A stretch of 64,000 nt of DNA from Microvirga sp. 3-52 (lineage in GTDB: Bacteria; Pseudomonadota; Alphaproteobacteria; Rhizobiales; Beijerinckiaceae): NCBI RefSeq assembly GCF_018383585.1, contig NZ_JAHAMK010000011.1:45244-109243 (forward strand). Direction: 5' to 3'. A model generated the notes under the pieces. The model saw only the letters and a program-made list of their open reading frames with translations. It was not told the origin of the DNA and made no database searches. A program made the translations under genes and the position numbers. This document shows positions 45,505-54,457 of this stretch, in pieces. Each line of letters begins with the position of its first letter. Within the stretch, counting starts at the first letter, position 1.

Positions 45505-46656
45505 ATGCTCAAACGCCTGTTAGCCGGATCCATCCTGATCGCCAGCGGCATGCCCGCCATGGCCGATATCGTCATCGATCAGGCCATGATCACCGCCGGT
45601 GAGTTGCGTGTCGTCGGTCGACTGAGCAAACCGCGGCAGGTGTCGATCTTCCTCGATGAACGCTTCGAGACGAAGGCCGATGCCAACGGTCGGTTCACCT
45701 TCCGGATCGCCTATCATCCCGCAAGCTGCATCGTGAATCTCCAGGCGGAGACCGAGCAGCGGCAGGCGGTCGTCGGCTTCTGCGGTCAGAAAGGTCCGGA
45801 AGGCCCGGGCACGGCATCGCAATCCGCGGCCGTCGCACCTGTCGAGCCCGGGCCTGTTGGCCCTCCCGGTCCTCAAGGCGAACCTGGACGCGACGGCGCG
45901 CCCGGACCGAAGGGCGACCCGGGACCGGAGGGGCCTCCCGGCCCGCAAGGAGCTGCCGGCCCTGCCGGGCCGCGCGGAGAGCAAGGCGAGGCTGGCCCGA
46001 TTGGGCCGCAAGGGCCCGCCGGACCGCCAGGACCGCCTGGGACCACGGAAGCGCGGGCCGTCCCTGAAGGGCAGCCAGGTCCTGCGGGACCAGCAGGTCC
46101 AATCGGCCCCGAAGGCCCGGCGGGTCCTCCCGGCCCGCAGGGGCCACAGGGGCTTGCAGGCCATCAGGGGCCTCAAGGACCTCAGGGGACGCCGGGGCCG
46201 CGTGGTGAACCTGGACCGGCCGGTCTGCCTGGTTCGGTCGGTCCGGCTGGCCCTGCAGGGGCGGAAGGGCCCATCGGACCCGTGGGGCCTGCCGGGCCTC
46301 CGGGGCCGCAAGGTGTTGCTGGAGGCATCGGGCCGATTGGGCCTCCCGGTCCCATCGGGCCGATCGGCCCGGCCGGGCTGACGGGTCCTGTCGGACCTCC
46401 CGGGTCCGTCGGCCCGGAGGGAAGGATGGGACCTGAGGGGAAGCCCGGGCCCGCCGGAACGATCCTGCGTGTCTTCGTGCAGGAATGTGCGTCCCAGGGC
46501 CGATGCATGGCGCGCTGTGAGCAGGACGAGTACCCGATCAACGGCACCTGCAACCGGGGCGACCGTCTCGATATGGATGAAGTCGGCGTGTACTGCTTCT
46601 CCACGGGCGAGAGCCCGAAAGGCATGATCGCCCGGGCGATCTGCGCGAAGAAGTGA
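45505..46656 (+). CDS. Exported collagen-like protein with Cys-rich C-terminal domain
   Basis: 383 residues. Signal peptide [20 protein letters not shown]. Residues about 21-100 make a beta-sandwich-like head with Cys75 and Cys93 ([20 protein letters not shown]). About 112-318 is a Gly-X-Y tract of roughly 65 triplets with one break near residue 180-190 ([12 protein letters not shown]). The last 60 residues carry six cysteines in a compact block ([14 protein letters not shown] ... GTCNRGD ... GVYCF ... AICAKK). The tract should form a trimeric rod, capped by disulfide-bonded ends. Probably surface or periplasmic. Role unknown. Confidence 0.88.
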   Translation: MLKRLLAGSILIASGMPAMADIVIDQAMITAGELRVVGRLSKPRQVSIFLDERFETKADANGRFTFRIAYHPASCIVNLQAETEQRQAVVGFCGQKGPEGPGTASQSAAVAPVEPGPVGPPGPQGEPGRDGAPGPKGDPGPEGPPGPQGAAGPAGPRGEQGEAGPIGPQGPAGPPGPPGTTEARAVPEGQPGPAGPAGPIGPEGPAGPPGPQGPQGLAGHQGPQGPQGTPGPRGEPGPAGLPGSVGPAGPAGAEGPIGPVGPAGPPGPQGVAGGIGPIGPPGPIGPIGPAGLTGPVGPPGSVGPEGRMGPEGKPGPAGTILRVFVQECASQGRCMARCEQDEYPINGTCNRGDRLDMDEVGVYCFSTGESPKGMIARAICAKK

Positions 46657-46678
46657 ATCGGCTCGGCTGCCGAGAAAG

Positions 46679-46720
46679 GCCCGCCTCTGATCCGTCAGTT
46701 GTGACAGCCCAGAGGCGGGC
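46679..46720. terminator. Hairpin between convergent genes (possible bidirectional terminator)
   Basis: GCCCGCCTCTG (46679-46689) pairs with CAGAGGCGGGC (46710-46720), an 11-bp perfect stem with a 20-base loop and no T-run. It sits between the stop of the collagen-like gene and the stop of the opposing gene. Confidence 0.5.
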
Positions 46721-46741
46721 GATAGGATTGGTCCGGAGGAA

Positions 46742-47161
46742 TCAGCGAACTGCGTGGCTGTCTTTGCGAGCCTGACTTGTGGTCTCGTCTGCGAGGCTCG
46801 GAGCAAAGGTCCCGTTGCACGGATGCGGGTTCCATGTGTCGTCGGACGACGACACAACCTTGAGCGCTCCGAACCAGCGGTGCCTGAAGCGCGTCGCAGT
46901 TCTCAGGTCGTCGAAGCCCACCAGACCCCATTCATCGAGCAGGTGATAGAAGTCCCAGGTCTCTTCCTGCTCGTCGAGCCATCGAATGACCTCCTGGTTC
47001 AGGTCTCGCCCGCTCTCGTTCCACACACGCCAGTCGTTGACCATGAAGACATAGGGCCAGTGCTTCGAATAGGCGTCGATCCCATAGCACGCAGACGATG
47101 CCATTTCCTCGTCGCGCCACGTCGCGGCAATGGTCCTCTTCAGCTCATCCAGATTCGTCAT
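46742..47161 (-). CDS. Hypothetical protein (139 aa)
   Basis: ATG 47161 (MTNLDELKRTIAATWRDEEM). Rich in aromatic residues in its middle third (HWPYVFMVNDWRVW, then EETWDFYHLLDEWG), suggesting a compact alpha/beta domain. No known signature. The last 30 residues are polar. A 14-bp perfect palindrome lies 13 bases before the start on the gene's upstream side, hinting at specific regulation. Confidence 0.7.
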   Translation of the reverse strand: MTNLDELKRTIAATWRDEEMASSACYGIDAYSKHWPYVFMVNDWRVWNESGRDLNQEVIRWLDEQEETWDFYHLLDEWGLVGFDDLRTATRFRHRWFGALKVVSSSDDTWNPHPCNGTFAPSLADETTSQARKDSHAVR

Positions 47162-47494
47162 CGCCTATGTCTCGGATTGCGCAATCCACGCATTAGGATT
47201 GCATCGTGAAATTAAGGATAGCATAGCAGCGTAATCCAAGAGTAGTAGATAAAATGCTTCTGCATGTCACGGCGTTCCGAAACTGCTCCACGAAGAAGTG
47301 CAGCAGTTTTTTCGCCATGGGGCGGTCCGGAATCCACCGACGGAAATGATCCTATAGTCGCTCTGATCTCGAAAGTGGTAGCAGGTTGAACAACATCAAG
47401 GACTTCTTATTTCTCGCAAGTGGTACTCACAAAGAGACACGGAACGAATGCCTCTCCAAGCACCTATCTGGTTAATAGGTGCAGGGAGACTTGC
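47162..47494. other. Divergent intergenic region
   Basis: About 333 bases, lower in GC than its surroundings. Holds the palindrome GGATTGCGCAATCC (47174-47187). Related half-sites GGATTGC and GTAATCC occur at 47202-47208 and 47232-47237. No gene recognised. Confidence 0.5.
47174..47187. promoter_or_regulatory. 14-bp palindrome upstream of the 139-aa hypothetical gene
   Basis: GGATTGCGCAATCC is perfectly self-complementary and lies 13 bases from the start codon of the gene at 46742-47161. It would overlap the promoter or leader and is a good repressor-site candidate. Confidence 0.45.
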
Positions 47495-47719
47495 ATGACA
47501 CCAGACCAAGTCGAGCTTGTCGCGCAGGCGTTCTTTGCTGCCGAATATTCAGACGACTGGGATGATGCTCCCGCGATCGTGCAGCAGCAGTTCAGGGATC
47601 TTGCCCGCACGGCCATCACCCTTCTGCACCAGCAGATCTCCCACTGCCGATCATCCCTCGTCCTGGCGAAGGTGTCCGGAGCTGCCCACGGGGAGGACGC
47701 GGTTCAAGTCCCGTCGTGA
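47495..47719 (+). CDS. Hypothetical small helical protein (74 aa)
   Basis: ATG 47495 (MTPDQVELVAQAFFAAEYSD) follows AGGGAGACTTGC. Mostly helical; the two halves could form a helical hairpin (residues 1-30 and 30-55), then a polar tail. The middle AAEYSDDWDDAPAIVQQQFRDLARTAI has a pattern (W-x-x-A-P-x-x-V-x-x-x-F-R-x-x-A) seen in many small Rhizobiales unknowns. No function. Confidence 0.6.
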   Translation: MTPDQVELVAQAFFAAEYSDDWDDAPAIVQQQFRDLARTAITLLHQQISHCRSSLVLAKVSGAAHGEDAVQVPS

Positions 47720-47859
47720 GGATGATGCCGGCGGAATCCGGCAAGCCTGCCGCCGCAGAACATGACTGCTCGGGCAAGACCAGCCGTCCCGACCCTTTGC
47801 TCGGTTGCCCCGCTTCCTATGACGAGCTACAGCACCCTATCCATTCATAGGGGGCAACA

Positions 47860-48627
47860 ATGGCAACACTCACGTGGAACGGCTCGTCCGGGTTCAACCT
47901 GGCCGATCTCGATCTGAGCAATCTCGCTTACGGAATCGACTACACCCAAACCTCGACCCGCTTCCTGGTCGAGTACAACTACGGCGGCTCGACCCGCGAC
48001 GAATTCCGGGGCTACGGTCTCACCTACAGTCGCGATGGCATTCCGACGGGAGGCGTTGTCACCGGCTACGCATCCTACGAGTACGGAAAGAAGATCGGGT
48101 CGATCGAAGGCACGTCGATTGCCGTGACAAGCCTCGTGGCTGCAGCCTCGACCGGTTCGAGTTCCGACGACCACAAGGTCTTTCGTTCCCTTCTCTCCGG
48201 CAGTGACAGGATCACGGGCGGCAGCTACGGCGACAAGCTGGAAGGTTTCGGTGGAAACGACGTGCTGTATGGCCGTCAGGGAGCCGACCGGCTCTACGGC
48301 GGCGCCGGCGCCGATGCCTTCACCTTCAAGTCCGTTCGAGACAGCACCGTCGATGCGGGCGGGCGCGATACGATCCAGGACTTCTCGGCCGCTCAGAAGG
48401 ACAGAGTCGATCTGCGCAGCATCGACGCCAACACGACGGTCGGCGGCAATCAGGGGTTCAGCTTCATCGGCAAGAACGGATTCCACAACAAGGCCGGCGA
48501 ACTGCGCTACGAGAAGTACGGAAGCGGCGTTCTCGTGAGCGGTGACGTCAACGGGGACAGCAGCGCAGACTTTGCGATCTACATGAAAGGCCTGTCGAGC
48601 CTTTCAAAGGGATATTTCATCCTGTGA
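47860..48627 (+). CDS. RTX-type calcium-binding protein, probably secreted by a type I system
   Basis: 255 residues; ATG 47860 with AGGGGGCAACA upstream. No N-terminal signal peptide. Residues about 1-110 form a beta-rich head. RTX nonapeptides follow: GGNDVLYGRQGADRLYGGAG (about 128-147), then ADAFTFKSVRDSTVDAGGRD and the C-terminal block YGSGVLVSGDVNGDSSADFA, ending GLSSLSKGYFIL. The tail is the kind of uncleaved C-terminal signal read by type I exporters. Few RTX units make it small. No exporter genes are nearby. A perfect hairpin terminator follows. Confidence 0.88.
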   Translation: MATLTWNGSSGFNLADLDLSNLAYGIDYTQTSTRFLVEYNYGGSTRDEFRGYGLTYSRDGIPTGGVVTGYASYEYGKKIGSIEGTSIAVTSLVAAASTGSSSDDHKVFRSLLSGSDRITGGSYGDKLEGFGGNDVLYGRQGADRLYGGAGADAFTFKSVRDSTVDAGGRDTIQDFSAAQKDRVDLRSIDANTTVGGNQGFSFIGKNGFHNKAGELRYEKYGSGVLVSGDVNGDSSADFAIYMKGLSSLSKGYFIL

Positions 48628-48677
48628 TCCGCTGAAGCGCTGATCGCGAACAGGCGCTCTGAACAAATCCAAAAATG

Positions 48678-48706
48678 AAGGGCAGCCAGATCAAGGCTGC
48701 CCTTTT
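48678..48706 (+). terminator. Rho-independent terminator after the RTX gene
   Basis: AAGGGCAGCC-AGATCAA-GGCTGCCCTT forms a perfect 10-bp stem with a T-run, 50 bases past the RTX stop codon. Confidence 0.88.
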
Positions 48707-48805
48707 CCGATTCCGTGCTTCTGCATCGGTGGATCCGGCTCACAGGCAGACCCTCCTGCTGTCGGGCAGCGGGGAGCGCGGAACAGGTTCTATCAAGGGG
48801 ATAAG

Positions 48806-48882
48806 TGGTGCCCAGGGGCGGAATCGAACCACCGACACTGCGATTTTCAGTCGCATGCTCTACCAACTGAGCTACCTGGGCA
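48806..48882 (-). tRNA. tRNA-Phe (GAA anticodon)
   Basis: Read on the minus strand, the cloverleaf is complete: acceptor TGCCCAG / CTGGGCA with encoded CCA, D-arm GCTCAGTTGGTAGAGC, anticodon stem TGCGA / TCGCA around loop CTGAAAA (anticodon GAA), and T-arm GGTTCGAATCC. CCA is in the gene. Confidence 0.97.
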
Positions 48883-48981
48883 TCGATGCGCGGCGGAGCC
48901 GTGCGCGTCGTGGAGGGGTGTATAGTCAGACATGGATCGCATGTCCAGCGGTTCGGGCGACAAAAATTCCGGGAAATGCGT

Positions 48982-49185
48982 TCAGGCTTCCCGGTCATCC
49001 TCGTCCCGGTCGTCTTCCTCGCTCTCGACGGCTGGAATCGCGTAATTGCCCGAGAGCCAGCGGTTCAGGTCCACGTCGGCGCAGCGCTTGGAGCAGAAGG
49101 GATTGTATTCCGGCTGGGCGGGCTTGCCGCAGATCGGGCACTTGCCGGACGAAGCCAGAGGCTTGTTTTCATTGGCGGCGTTCAT
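48982..49185 (-). CDS. yacG: YacG, zinc-binding DNA gyrase inhibitor
   Basis: 67 residues from ATG 49185 (MNAANENKPLASSGKCPICG). The zinc ribbon has CPICGKP and FCSKRCADVDL, i.e. two CxxC-like pairs, followed by the conserved tail LNRWLSGNYAIP. YacG in E. coli binds GyrB. The last 10 residues are acidic. It lies 84 bases downstream of the maf-like gene on the same strand, and these genes often adjoin in alphaproteobacteria. Confidence 0.93.
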   Translation of the reverse strand: MNAANENKPLASSGKCPICGKPAQPEYNPFCSKRCADVDLNRWLSGNYAIPAVESEEDDRDEDDREA

Positions 49186-49269
49186 GTCGCGCCTCCTTTC
49201 ATTGCATTTCGGCAACGTGGTTACCTGCGTCCCTTCGCGCAAGACAGTGATGACACTGGGAAAACGAAC

Positions 49270-49932
49270 TCAGGCCGCGTCGAGCCAGCTGAACCGGACG
49301 GGATAGCCCTCCCCGTCGAGCAGGGCCGCCGCCTCGTAGAGAGGCAGCCCCACGACGTTGGAGTAGGAGCCGACCAGCTTGACCACGAAGGTGCCGGCGA
49401 GCCCCTGGATGGCATAGCCGCCCGCCTTGCCGCGCCACTCGCCGGAGGCAAGATAGCGCTCGAACTCGTCTCGGGAGAGGCGTTTGAAGCGGACGCGGGT
49501 TTCCACCAGACGCTCACGGACGGATTCCTTGGGCGTGATGAGGCAGACGGAGGTGTAGACCCGGTGGGCGCGTCCCGAGAGCAGCCTCAGGCAGGCCGCC
49601 GCCTCATCCACAAGCTCCGCCTTGGGCAGGACCCGCTTGCCGACCACCACGACGGTGTCGGCGGAGAGGATGTAGGAATCCTTCAGGTCGTCGCGGGTGC
49701 GCGCGACCTTCCGGGCGACCTCCGCCTTGGAGCGGGCCAAGCGCTTCGCCAGTTCCTTGGCTCCCTCGTTCTTCAGGGGGGCTTCGTCCACATCGGCCGG
49801 CAGAAGGGCGTCGGGCTCGATGCCGGCCTGCTGCAGGAGAGCGAGCCTGCGCGGCGAGGCCGACGCGAGAACGAGCTTCGGACGCCAGCTGGGATTCGAC
49901 ACCTCGGAAGAAGACGCCACTTTTCTCTCCAC
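49270..49932 (-). CDS. Maf-like nucleoside triphosphate pyrophosphatase
   Basis: 220 residues. The family start [19 protein letters not shown] (residues 20-38) is followed by the ALxADT-type metal motif in [20 protein letters not shown] and by [19 protein letters not shown]. The end [31 protein letters not shown] is the conserved C-terminus. Cleans dTTP/UTP or modified nucleotides and affects septum formation in other bacteria. A 16-residue N-terminal extension precedes the fold, so the start may be lower. Confidence 0.92.
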   Translation of the reverse strand: MERKVASSSEVSNPSWRPKLVLASASPRRLALLQQAGIEPDALLPADVDEAPLKNEGAKELAKRLARSKAEVARKVARTRDDLKDSYILSADTVVVVGKRVLPKAELVDEAAACLRLLSGRAHRVYTSVCLITPKESVRERLVETRVRFKRLSRDEFERYLASGEWRGKAGGYAIQGLAGTFVVKLVGSYSNVVGLPLYEAAALLDGEGYPVRFSWLDAA

Positions 49933-50016
49933 GCTCTAGGCCCCTCAAGGATATTCATAAAGCAAACAGCTGCGCCGGGTCACAAGATGGCACCCGGGAC
50001 GATCGAATCAAGCCGA

Positions 50017-50871
50017 TCACGCGACGGGAGGCGACTCGATATCGGACAGCGGCGACTTGGTCTCGGCATCGCCCGCGGTGTCGAGCTGATCCAGCTTGCG
50101 GTACCGCATCACGCTGACCGGAATCGTCACGAGGAAGACGACGGTGATCAGGCTCAGCATTTCCCAGGGGAAGCTGATGAGTAGGCCGAAGGCCGCGACG
50201 GACAGGACGAAGATCGGCAGCACCCACTGGCGTGGCACGTATTTGCCCATAGTCTTTCCCGAATAGGTCGGGATCGTCGAAACCATGAGAAAGGCGATGC
50301 CCACCACATAGATGAGGATGACGGGCGCAAAGGACGAACCCTGGATGGGGACGCCGAGGAAGGACAGATAAAGCGGCAGCAGGGCGCACATGGCGCCCAT
50401 GGGGGCCGCCATGCCGACGAAGAAGTTCTTCTTCCATTCGGGGCGGTTGGGATCGTCGATCATGACGTTGAACCGGGCCAGCCGGAGGGCCGCCGCGATG
50501 GCGAGAACGATGGAGCCGATCCAGCCCACGCGTCCCAGTTCGTGCAGGACGAAGCTGTAGATGATCAAGGCGGGCGTGACGCCGAAATTCAGGAAGTCGG
50601 CCAGGGAATCGAGCTCTGCGCCGAACCGGGAGGTCCCCTTCAGCAGGCGGGCGATCCGCCCATCGACGCCGTCCAGGAAGGCGGCCACGATCACGGCCAC
50701 GACAGCCCTCTCGTACTGCCCATCGAAAGCCAGCCGGATGGCCCAGAGCCCCAAACAAAGGGCAATCAACGTGATGATGTTGGGGGCGATCATCCGGAAC
50801 GGAACCGGCTTGAACAGCCGCTTGCGCGGTTCGTTCGGATCCGGGGCGAAGGGCGGGAAGAGGTCACTCAT
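50017..50871 (-). CDS. pssA: CDP-diacylglycerol-serine O-phosphatidyltransferase
   Basis: 284 residues. CDP-alcohol phosphotransferase signature D67-x2-D70G-x2-AR75-x8-G84-x3-D88-x3-D92 is exact. About eight membrane helices. It makes phosphatidylserine from CDP-diacylglycerol and serine. Psd lies just upstream on the same strand, separated by 255 bases that hold an S-family repeat. The head RKRLFKPVPFRMIAPNIIT is typical of the PssA integral type. Confidence 0.95.
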   Translation of the reverse strand: MSDLFPPFAPDPNEPRKRLFKPVPFRMIAPNIITLIALCLGLWAIRLAFDGQYERAVVAVIVAAFLDGVDGRIARLLKGTSRFGAELDSLADFLNFGVTPALIIYSFVLHELGRVGWIGSIVLAIAAALRLARFNVMIDDPNRPEWKKNFFVGMAAPMGAMCALLPLYLSFLGVPIQGSSFAPVILIYVVGIAFLMVSTIPTYSGKTMGKYVPRQWVLPIFVLSVAAFGLLISFPWEMLSLITVVFLVTIPVSVMRYRKLDQLDTAGDAETKSPLSDIESPPVA

Positions 50872-50883
50872 GGCAACAACCTA

Positions 50884-50999
50884 GCGCATCGTGCGGAAAA
50901 GTGGACCCGGTTTTCCACTTTGAACGATGCGCTCTTCAAAGAGGGGAGCATCGGAATGAATCCCAGATTTTGACACGGCTTCCGGCTCCGATGCTCTGG
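50884..50999. repeat. S-family repeat, copy 3
   Basis: Starts GCGCATCGTGCGGAAAAGTG and includes CCGGTTTTCCACTTTGAACGATGCGCT, GGGGAGCATCGGA and a final GGCTCCGATGCTCT (all in segments). Lies between the psd 3' end and the pssA start, same orientation as copy 4. Confidence 0.8.
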
Positions 51000-51126
51000 A
51001 GGAGACCGCCCGAACGACAAGCAGAGCTGGGCAGTTTGCGGGTGATGGAAGAAGTGCAAACCGCGGCGGACGGTTCCGTCCGAAGAGCCTGCAGGGGGAG
51101 AAAACCTCCCCCTGCAGGCGCAATGA

Positions 51127-51828
51127 TCAGCCCACCCGGTACTGGCGCGCGGGCTCGTTGGCGGTCAGATCCGCAAGCACCGTCTCGCCGGCGACCGCCG
51201 TCTGGCCAAGACCCACCAACACCTGGGCGTTGAGCGGCACGAAGATGTCGAGGCGGGAACCGAACCGGATGAGGCCGAAGCGCTCGCCGGTGCTTAAGGC
51301 CTCGCCCACCTTCACGAAGGACACGATGCGGCGCGCCACGAGGCCGGCGATCTGGACCACGCCGATCTTGGCGCCTGCCGTCTCGATCACGAGGGCGTTG
51401 CGCTCGTTGTCCTCGCTCGCCTTGTCGAGCTCGGCATTGAGGAAAAGGCCCGGCGTGTAGAGGATCTGGGCGATCCGGCCCGTGACCGGCGAGCGATTCA
51501 CGTGGCAGTCGAACACGTTCATGAAGACCGAGATCCGAGTCATGGGCTCCGGCGGCAGGTCGAGTTCGGCCGGCGGCACGGCGGTAGTGATGAGGTTCAC
51601 CCGCCCGTCGGCCGGGGACACGACGAGGCCCTCCCGGATCGGCGTCACCCGCGGCGGGTCGCGGAAGAAGTAGCAGACCCACACGGTCAGGATCGCACCG
51701 ATCCAGCCCAGCGGCGACCAGAGCCACGCCAGGACGATCGTCGCAAACAGCGCGACCAGGATGAAGGGATAGCCCTCCTTGTGGATCGGCACGAAGATGC
51801 GGCGCATCGATTCCAGGATATCGGTCAT
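51127..51828 (-). CDS. psd: Phosphatidylserine decarboxylase, class A type
   Basis: 233 residues. The pyruvoyl precursor cleaves between Gly190 and Ser191 in [11 protein letters not shown]. Also seen: [10 protein letters not shown] with an Asp-Gly-Arg, and [13 protein letters not shown] with the catalytic His. N-terminal membrane anchor at about residues 20-55. Short length (about 230) and RFGSRLD mark the alphaproteobacterial class. Makes phosphatidylethanolamine from the product of PssA. Flanked on both sides by direct S-family repeats. Confidence 0.95.
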   Translation of the reverse strand: MTDILESMRRIFVPIHKEGYPFILVALFATIVLAWLWSPLGWIGAILTVWVCYFFRDPPRVTPIREGLVVSPADGRVNLITTAVPPAELDLPPEPMTRISVFMNVFDCHVNRSPVTGRIAQILYTPGLFLNAELDKASEDNERNALVIETAGAKIGVVQIAGLVARRIVSFVKVGEALSTGERFGLIRFGSRLDIFVPLNAQVLVGLGQTAVAGETVLADLTANEPARQYRVG

Positions 51829-51852
51829 TCTTTCACAGCCTTAAGAAGGGCC

Positions 51853-51956
51853 AGCGCATCGTGCGGACCCAGAGGACCGCGCTCAAGGATGCGCTGGTCA
51901 AAAAGGAGCATCGGATGGATCCCAAGAGTGCAAATCCACTTTTAGGTCCGATGCCA
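51853..51956. repeat. S-family repeat, copy 4
   Basis: GCGCATCGTGCGGACCC, GGATGCGCTGG, AAAGGAGCATCGGATGGAT and ACTTTTAGGTCCGATGC in order. Lies between the 3' end of the Atm1-like gene and the psd start, same orientation as copy 3. Confidence 0.8.
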
Positions 51957-51987
51957 TAGTGGGGATGGCAGGCGAAAGAGCTTTTTG

Positions 51988-53898
51988 TCAACCTGCCACG
52001 CTCTCGGGGCTGCGCTCTTCCTCCTCGGCCCGTTTGAGCGTCTCGCGGGCCTGATCCGCCTCGCGCTGGCGGTTCCACATGGCGGCATAGACCCCGCCGT
52101 GGCTCAGCAGGCTCGCATGATTGCCGCGCTCGACCACCCTCCCCTGGTCCAGGACGATAATCTCGTCGGCTCCGATGACTGTGGACAACCGGTGGGCGAT
52201 CACGAGAGTGGTCCTGCCACGGCTGATCCGGTCGAGGGCATCCTGGATCTCCTTCTCGGTGAAGGTGTCGAGCGCCGACGTCGCCTCGTCCAGGACCAGG
52301 ATCGGTGGGCTTTTCAGAATCGTGCGGGCGATGGCCACGCGCTGCTTCTCGCCCCCTGAGAGCTTCAGGCCGCGCTCGCCCACGGGTGTGTCGTAGCCCT
52401 CCGGCAGGAGGCCGATGAAGCGGTCGATCTGGGCCAAGCGCGCGGCCTCCCTCACCTCCTCCGGGGTCGCATCCCACCGGCCGTACTGGATGTTGTAGCC
52501 GATGGTGTCGTTGAACAGCACCGTGTCCTGCGGGACCATGCCGATCACCTTGCGCAGGGAGGCCTGCTGCACCTCGGCGATGTTCTGCCCGTCGATGAGA
52601 ATGCGGCCGCTGGTGGGTTCGTAGAAGCGGAACAGCAGGCGGGAGATGGTCGACTTGCCGGCGCCCGACGGGCCGACGATGGCGACCGTATGGCCGGCAG
52701 GAACCTCGAAGCTCACGCCCTTGAGGATCGGACGCTCGGGGATATAGGCGAAATGCACATCCTCGAAGCGCACGACGCCCTCGGACACCTGGAGGGGTCT
52801 GGCGCTGGGCTTGTCCTGGATCTCGGGATTGCGCTCGATGATCGCGAACATGTCGTCGATGTCGATGAGGGCCTGTTTGATCTCGCGGTAGAGCATGCCC
52901 ATGAAGTTCAGCGGAATATAGAGTTGCACCAGCATGGCGTTGACGAGCACGAAGCTGCCGATGGAGGCCCGTCCCGCCATGATGTCCCGGGCGGCCAGAA
53001 CCATCACGATGGCCATGCCGATCGAGAAGATCACGGCCTGGCCCGCGTTGAGCACGGCAAGGGACGTATAGGTCTGGGTGGAAGCGCTCTCGAACTTCGC
53101 CATGGAGCGGTCGTAGCGGGCGGTTTCCCGCTGCTCCGCGCCGAAATACTTCACCGTCTCGTAGTTCAGCAGCGAGTCGACCGCCTTGGTGTTGGCGTCC
53201 GTATCCGAGTCGTTCATCTGCTTGCGGATCGAGATCCGCCACTGGGTCGCCTTGTAGGTATAGGCGAGATAGACGACCACCATCACGAACACGACGGCGG
53301 AATAGAGCCAGTTGAACTCCCAGGCCAGCAGGCCCAGCACGAGGATGAACTCGAGGATCGTCGGGACGAGGGTGAGTACCACGAGGCGGGACAATTCCTC
53401 GATGCCCTCGCGGCCGCGCTCCAGCACCCGGGTCAGGCCGCCGGTCTTGCGCTCGAGATGGAAGCGGAGGGACAGGCGATGCATGTGCTCGAAGGTCTGC
53501 AGCGCGAGATTGCGCACCGCATGCATGGCGACCTTGGCGAAGAGGCCGTCGCGCAGCTGGGTCAGTACCGCCATGAGGATGCGGGTGAGGCCGTAGATCG
53601 CCGTGAGCAGGATCGGTGCCTTCCACAGCCAGGAGCCTGCGGTGGCGGCTGCCTCGGCGCCTTGGTTGCCGCCCGTGACCGCCACGAGCGCGTCCGTCGC
53701 CCATTTGAACGCGAACGGCGTCACCATCGTCACGCCCTTCGCGACCAGCAGAAGCCCGAAGGCCAGGAAGACGCGCCGCTGGAGATCGGGCCTGCCGTGA
53801 GGCCAGAGATAGGGCCAGAGCTTTGTCCAGGTACCTGCCAGGCCATTCGGCTGTGGCACAGTGGCGCTCGTCGGAGGGACGGCGGTGGAGGGAGGCAT
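51988..53898 (-). CDS. Atm1/ABCB7-type ABC exporter
   Basis: 636 residues from ATG 53898 (MPPSTAVPPTSATVPQPNGL). Half-transporter: six membrane helices with the exporter block FHLERKTGGLTRVLERGREG, then the ATPase: Walker A GPSGAGKSTISRLL, signature LSGGEKQRVAIARTI, Walker B ILVLDEATSALD and the H-loop IAHRLST. The pattern SLRFHLERKTGGLTRVLERG is the Atm1/HMT1 subfamily hallmark; members export glutathione polysulfides or metal adducts. An alternative start at 54000 is less likely. Confidence 0.93.
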   Translation of the reverse strand: MPPSTAVPPTSATVPQPNGLAGTWTKLWPYLWPHGRPDLQRRVFLAFGLLLVAKGVTMVTPFAFKWATDALVAVTGGNQGAEAAATAGSWLWKAPILLTAIYGLTRILMAVLTQLRDGLFAKVAMHAVRNLALQTFEHMHRLSLRFHLERKTGGLTRVLERGREGIEELSRLVVLTLVPTILEFILVLGLLAWEFNWLYSAVVFVMVVVYLAYTYKATQWRISIRKQMNDSDTDANTKAVDSLLNYETVKYFGAEQRETARYDRSMAKFESASTQTYTSLAVLNAGQAVIFSIGMAIVMVLAARDIMAGRASIGSFVLVNAMLVQLYIPLNFMGMLYREIKQALIDIDDMFAIIERNPEIQDKPSARPLQVSEGVVRFEDVHFAYIPERPILKGVSFEVPAGHTVAIVGPSGAGKSTISRLLFRFYEPTSGRILIDGQNIAEVQQASLRKVIGMVPQDTVLFNDTIGYNIQYGRWDATPEEVREAARLAQIDRFIGLLPEGYDTPVGERGLKLSGGEKQRVAIARTILKSPPILVLDEATSALDTFTEKEIQDALDRISRGRTTLVIAHRLSTVIGADEIIVLDQGRVVERGNHASLLSHGGVYAAMWNRQREADQARETLKRAEEEERSPESVAG

Positions 53899-54129
53899 AC
53901 GCGGGAATCCAATCGAAATATCGGACCTCGATATAGGCGATCGGGAGGATGAATTCACCCCGAGTCTGTAATTGTTCCAGGTTGCTCTCAGGGACGGCAT
54001 CCCTCAGAGCTGTTTCGGCCTCTCCCTCACCCTGAGAGGTTGATGCTTCATCGGTCTCGTCATCCTGGACGGAGCAACTGATCCGGGGCCGCGTGAGGAG
54101 AGCGGCGCCCGATCCCCGATACGGCCATC

Positions 54130-54275
54130 CCCGCGCCGACATTGTCATTTCCCGCAGGCCGGGGATCCATAATCGCGACGGCTCAGGCAAGGGCGAGCAG
54201 TGTTGCACCTCTGTCTGCACCGTCAGCGGTTCTGGATCCCGGGCTCCGCTGAAGCGGCCCCGGGATGATGGTGCC
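54130..54275. repeat. Inverted-repeat area of another kind
   Basis: Contains the hairpin GGATCCCGGGCTCCGC-TGAA-GCGGCCCCGGGATG at about 54234-54268 and, earlier, TTTCCCGCAGGCCGGGGATCC. The GGATCCCGGG...CCCGGGATGA arrangement is shared with repeats I remember from Bradyrhizobium-type genomes; no second copy in this window. Confidence 0.5.
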
Positions 54276-54348
54276 AGGCTGGCTTTCACGATCCCGGATC
54301 GGTGCGCGCTGTCCGGCCCTGATCCCCTCAGCCCTCGCGCCCTCCGAC

Positions 54349-54436
54349 GTCATCACCGGCCTTGTGCCGGTGATCCCGATCGGAAAGGCACAGCGCCTGT
54401 CAGCATCGGGATGGTCTGGACGGGCCTGGCTCAGGA
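54349..54436. repeat. Double-hairpin repeat, copy 7 (A-B, B half degenerate)
   Basis: GTCATCACCGGCCTTGTGCC GGTGATCCCGATCGG intact hairpin A, then GGATGGTCTGGAC...GGCTCAGGAT, a decayed hairpin B. Confidence 0.75.
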
Positions 54437-54457
54437 TGTGGGTCTACGTCGAAAAGC

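Larger units (their letters stand above)
53899..54457. other. Intergenic region with repeats
   Basis: About 559 bases. Contains a third repeat-like area (54130-54275) and double-hairpin copy 7 (54349-54436). No gene seen. Confidence 0.6.

Noticed and set aside
51833..54289. An 818-residue minus-strand frame across the ABC exporter
   Set aside because: It is a shifted frame of the Atm1-like gene; the true frame has Walker motifs and the signature.
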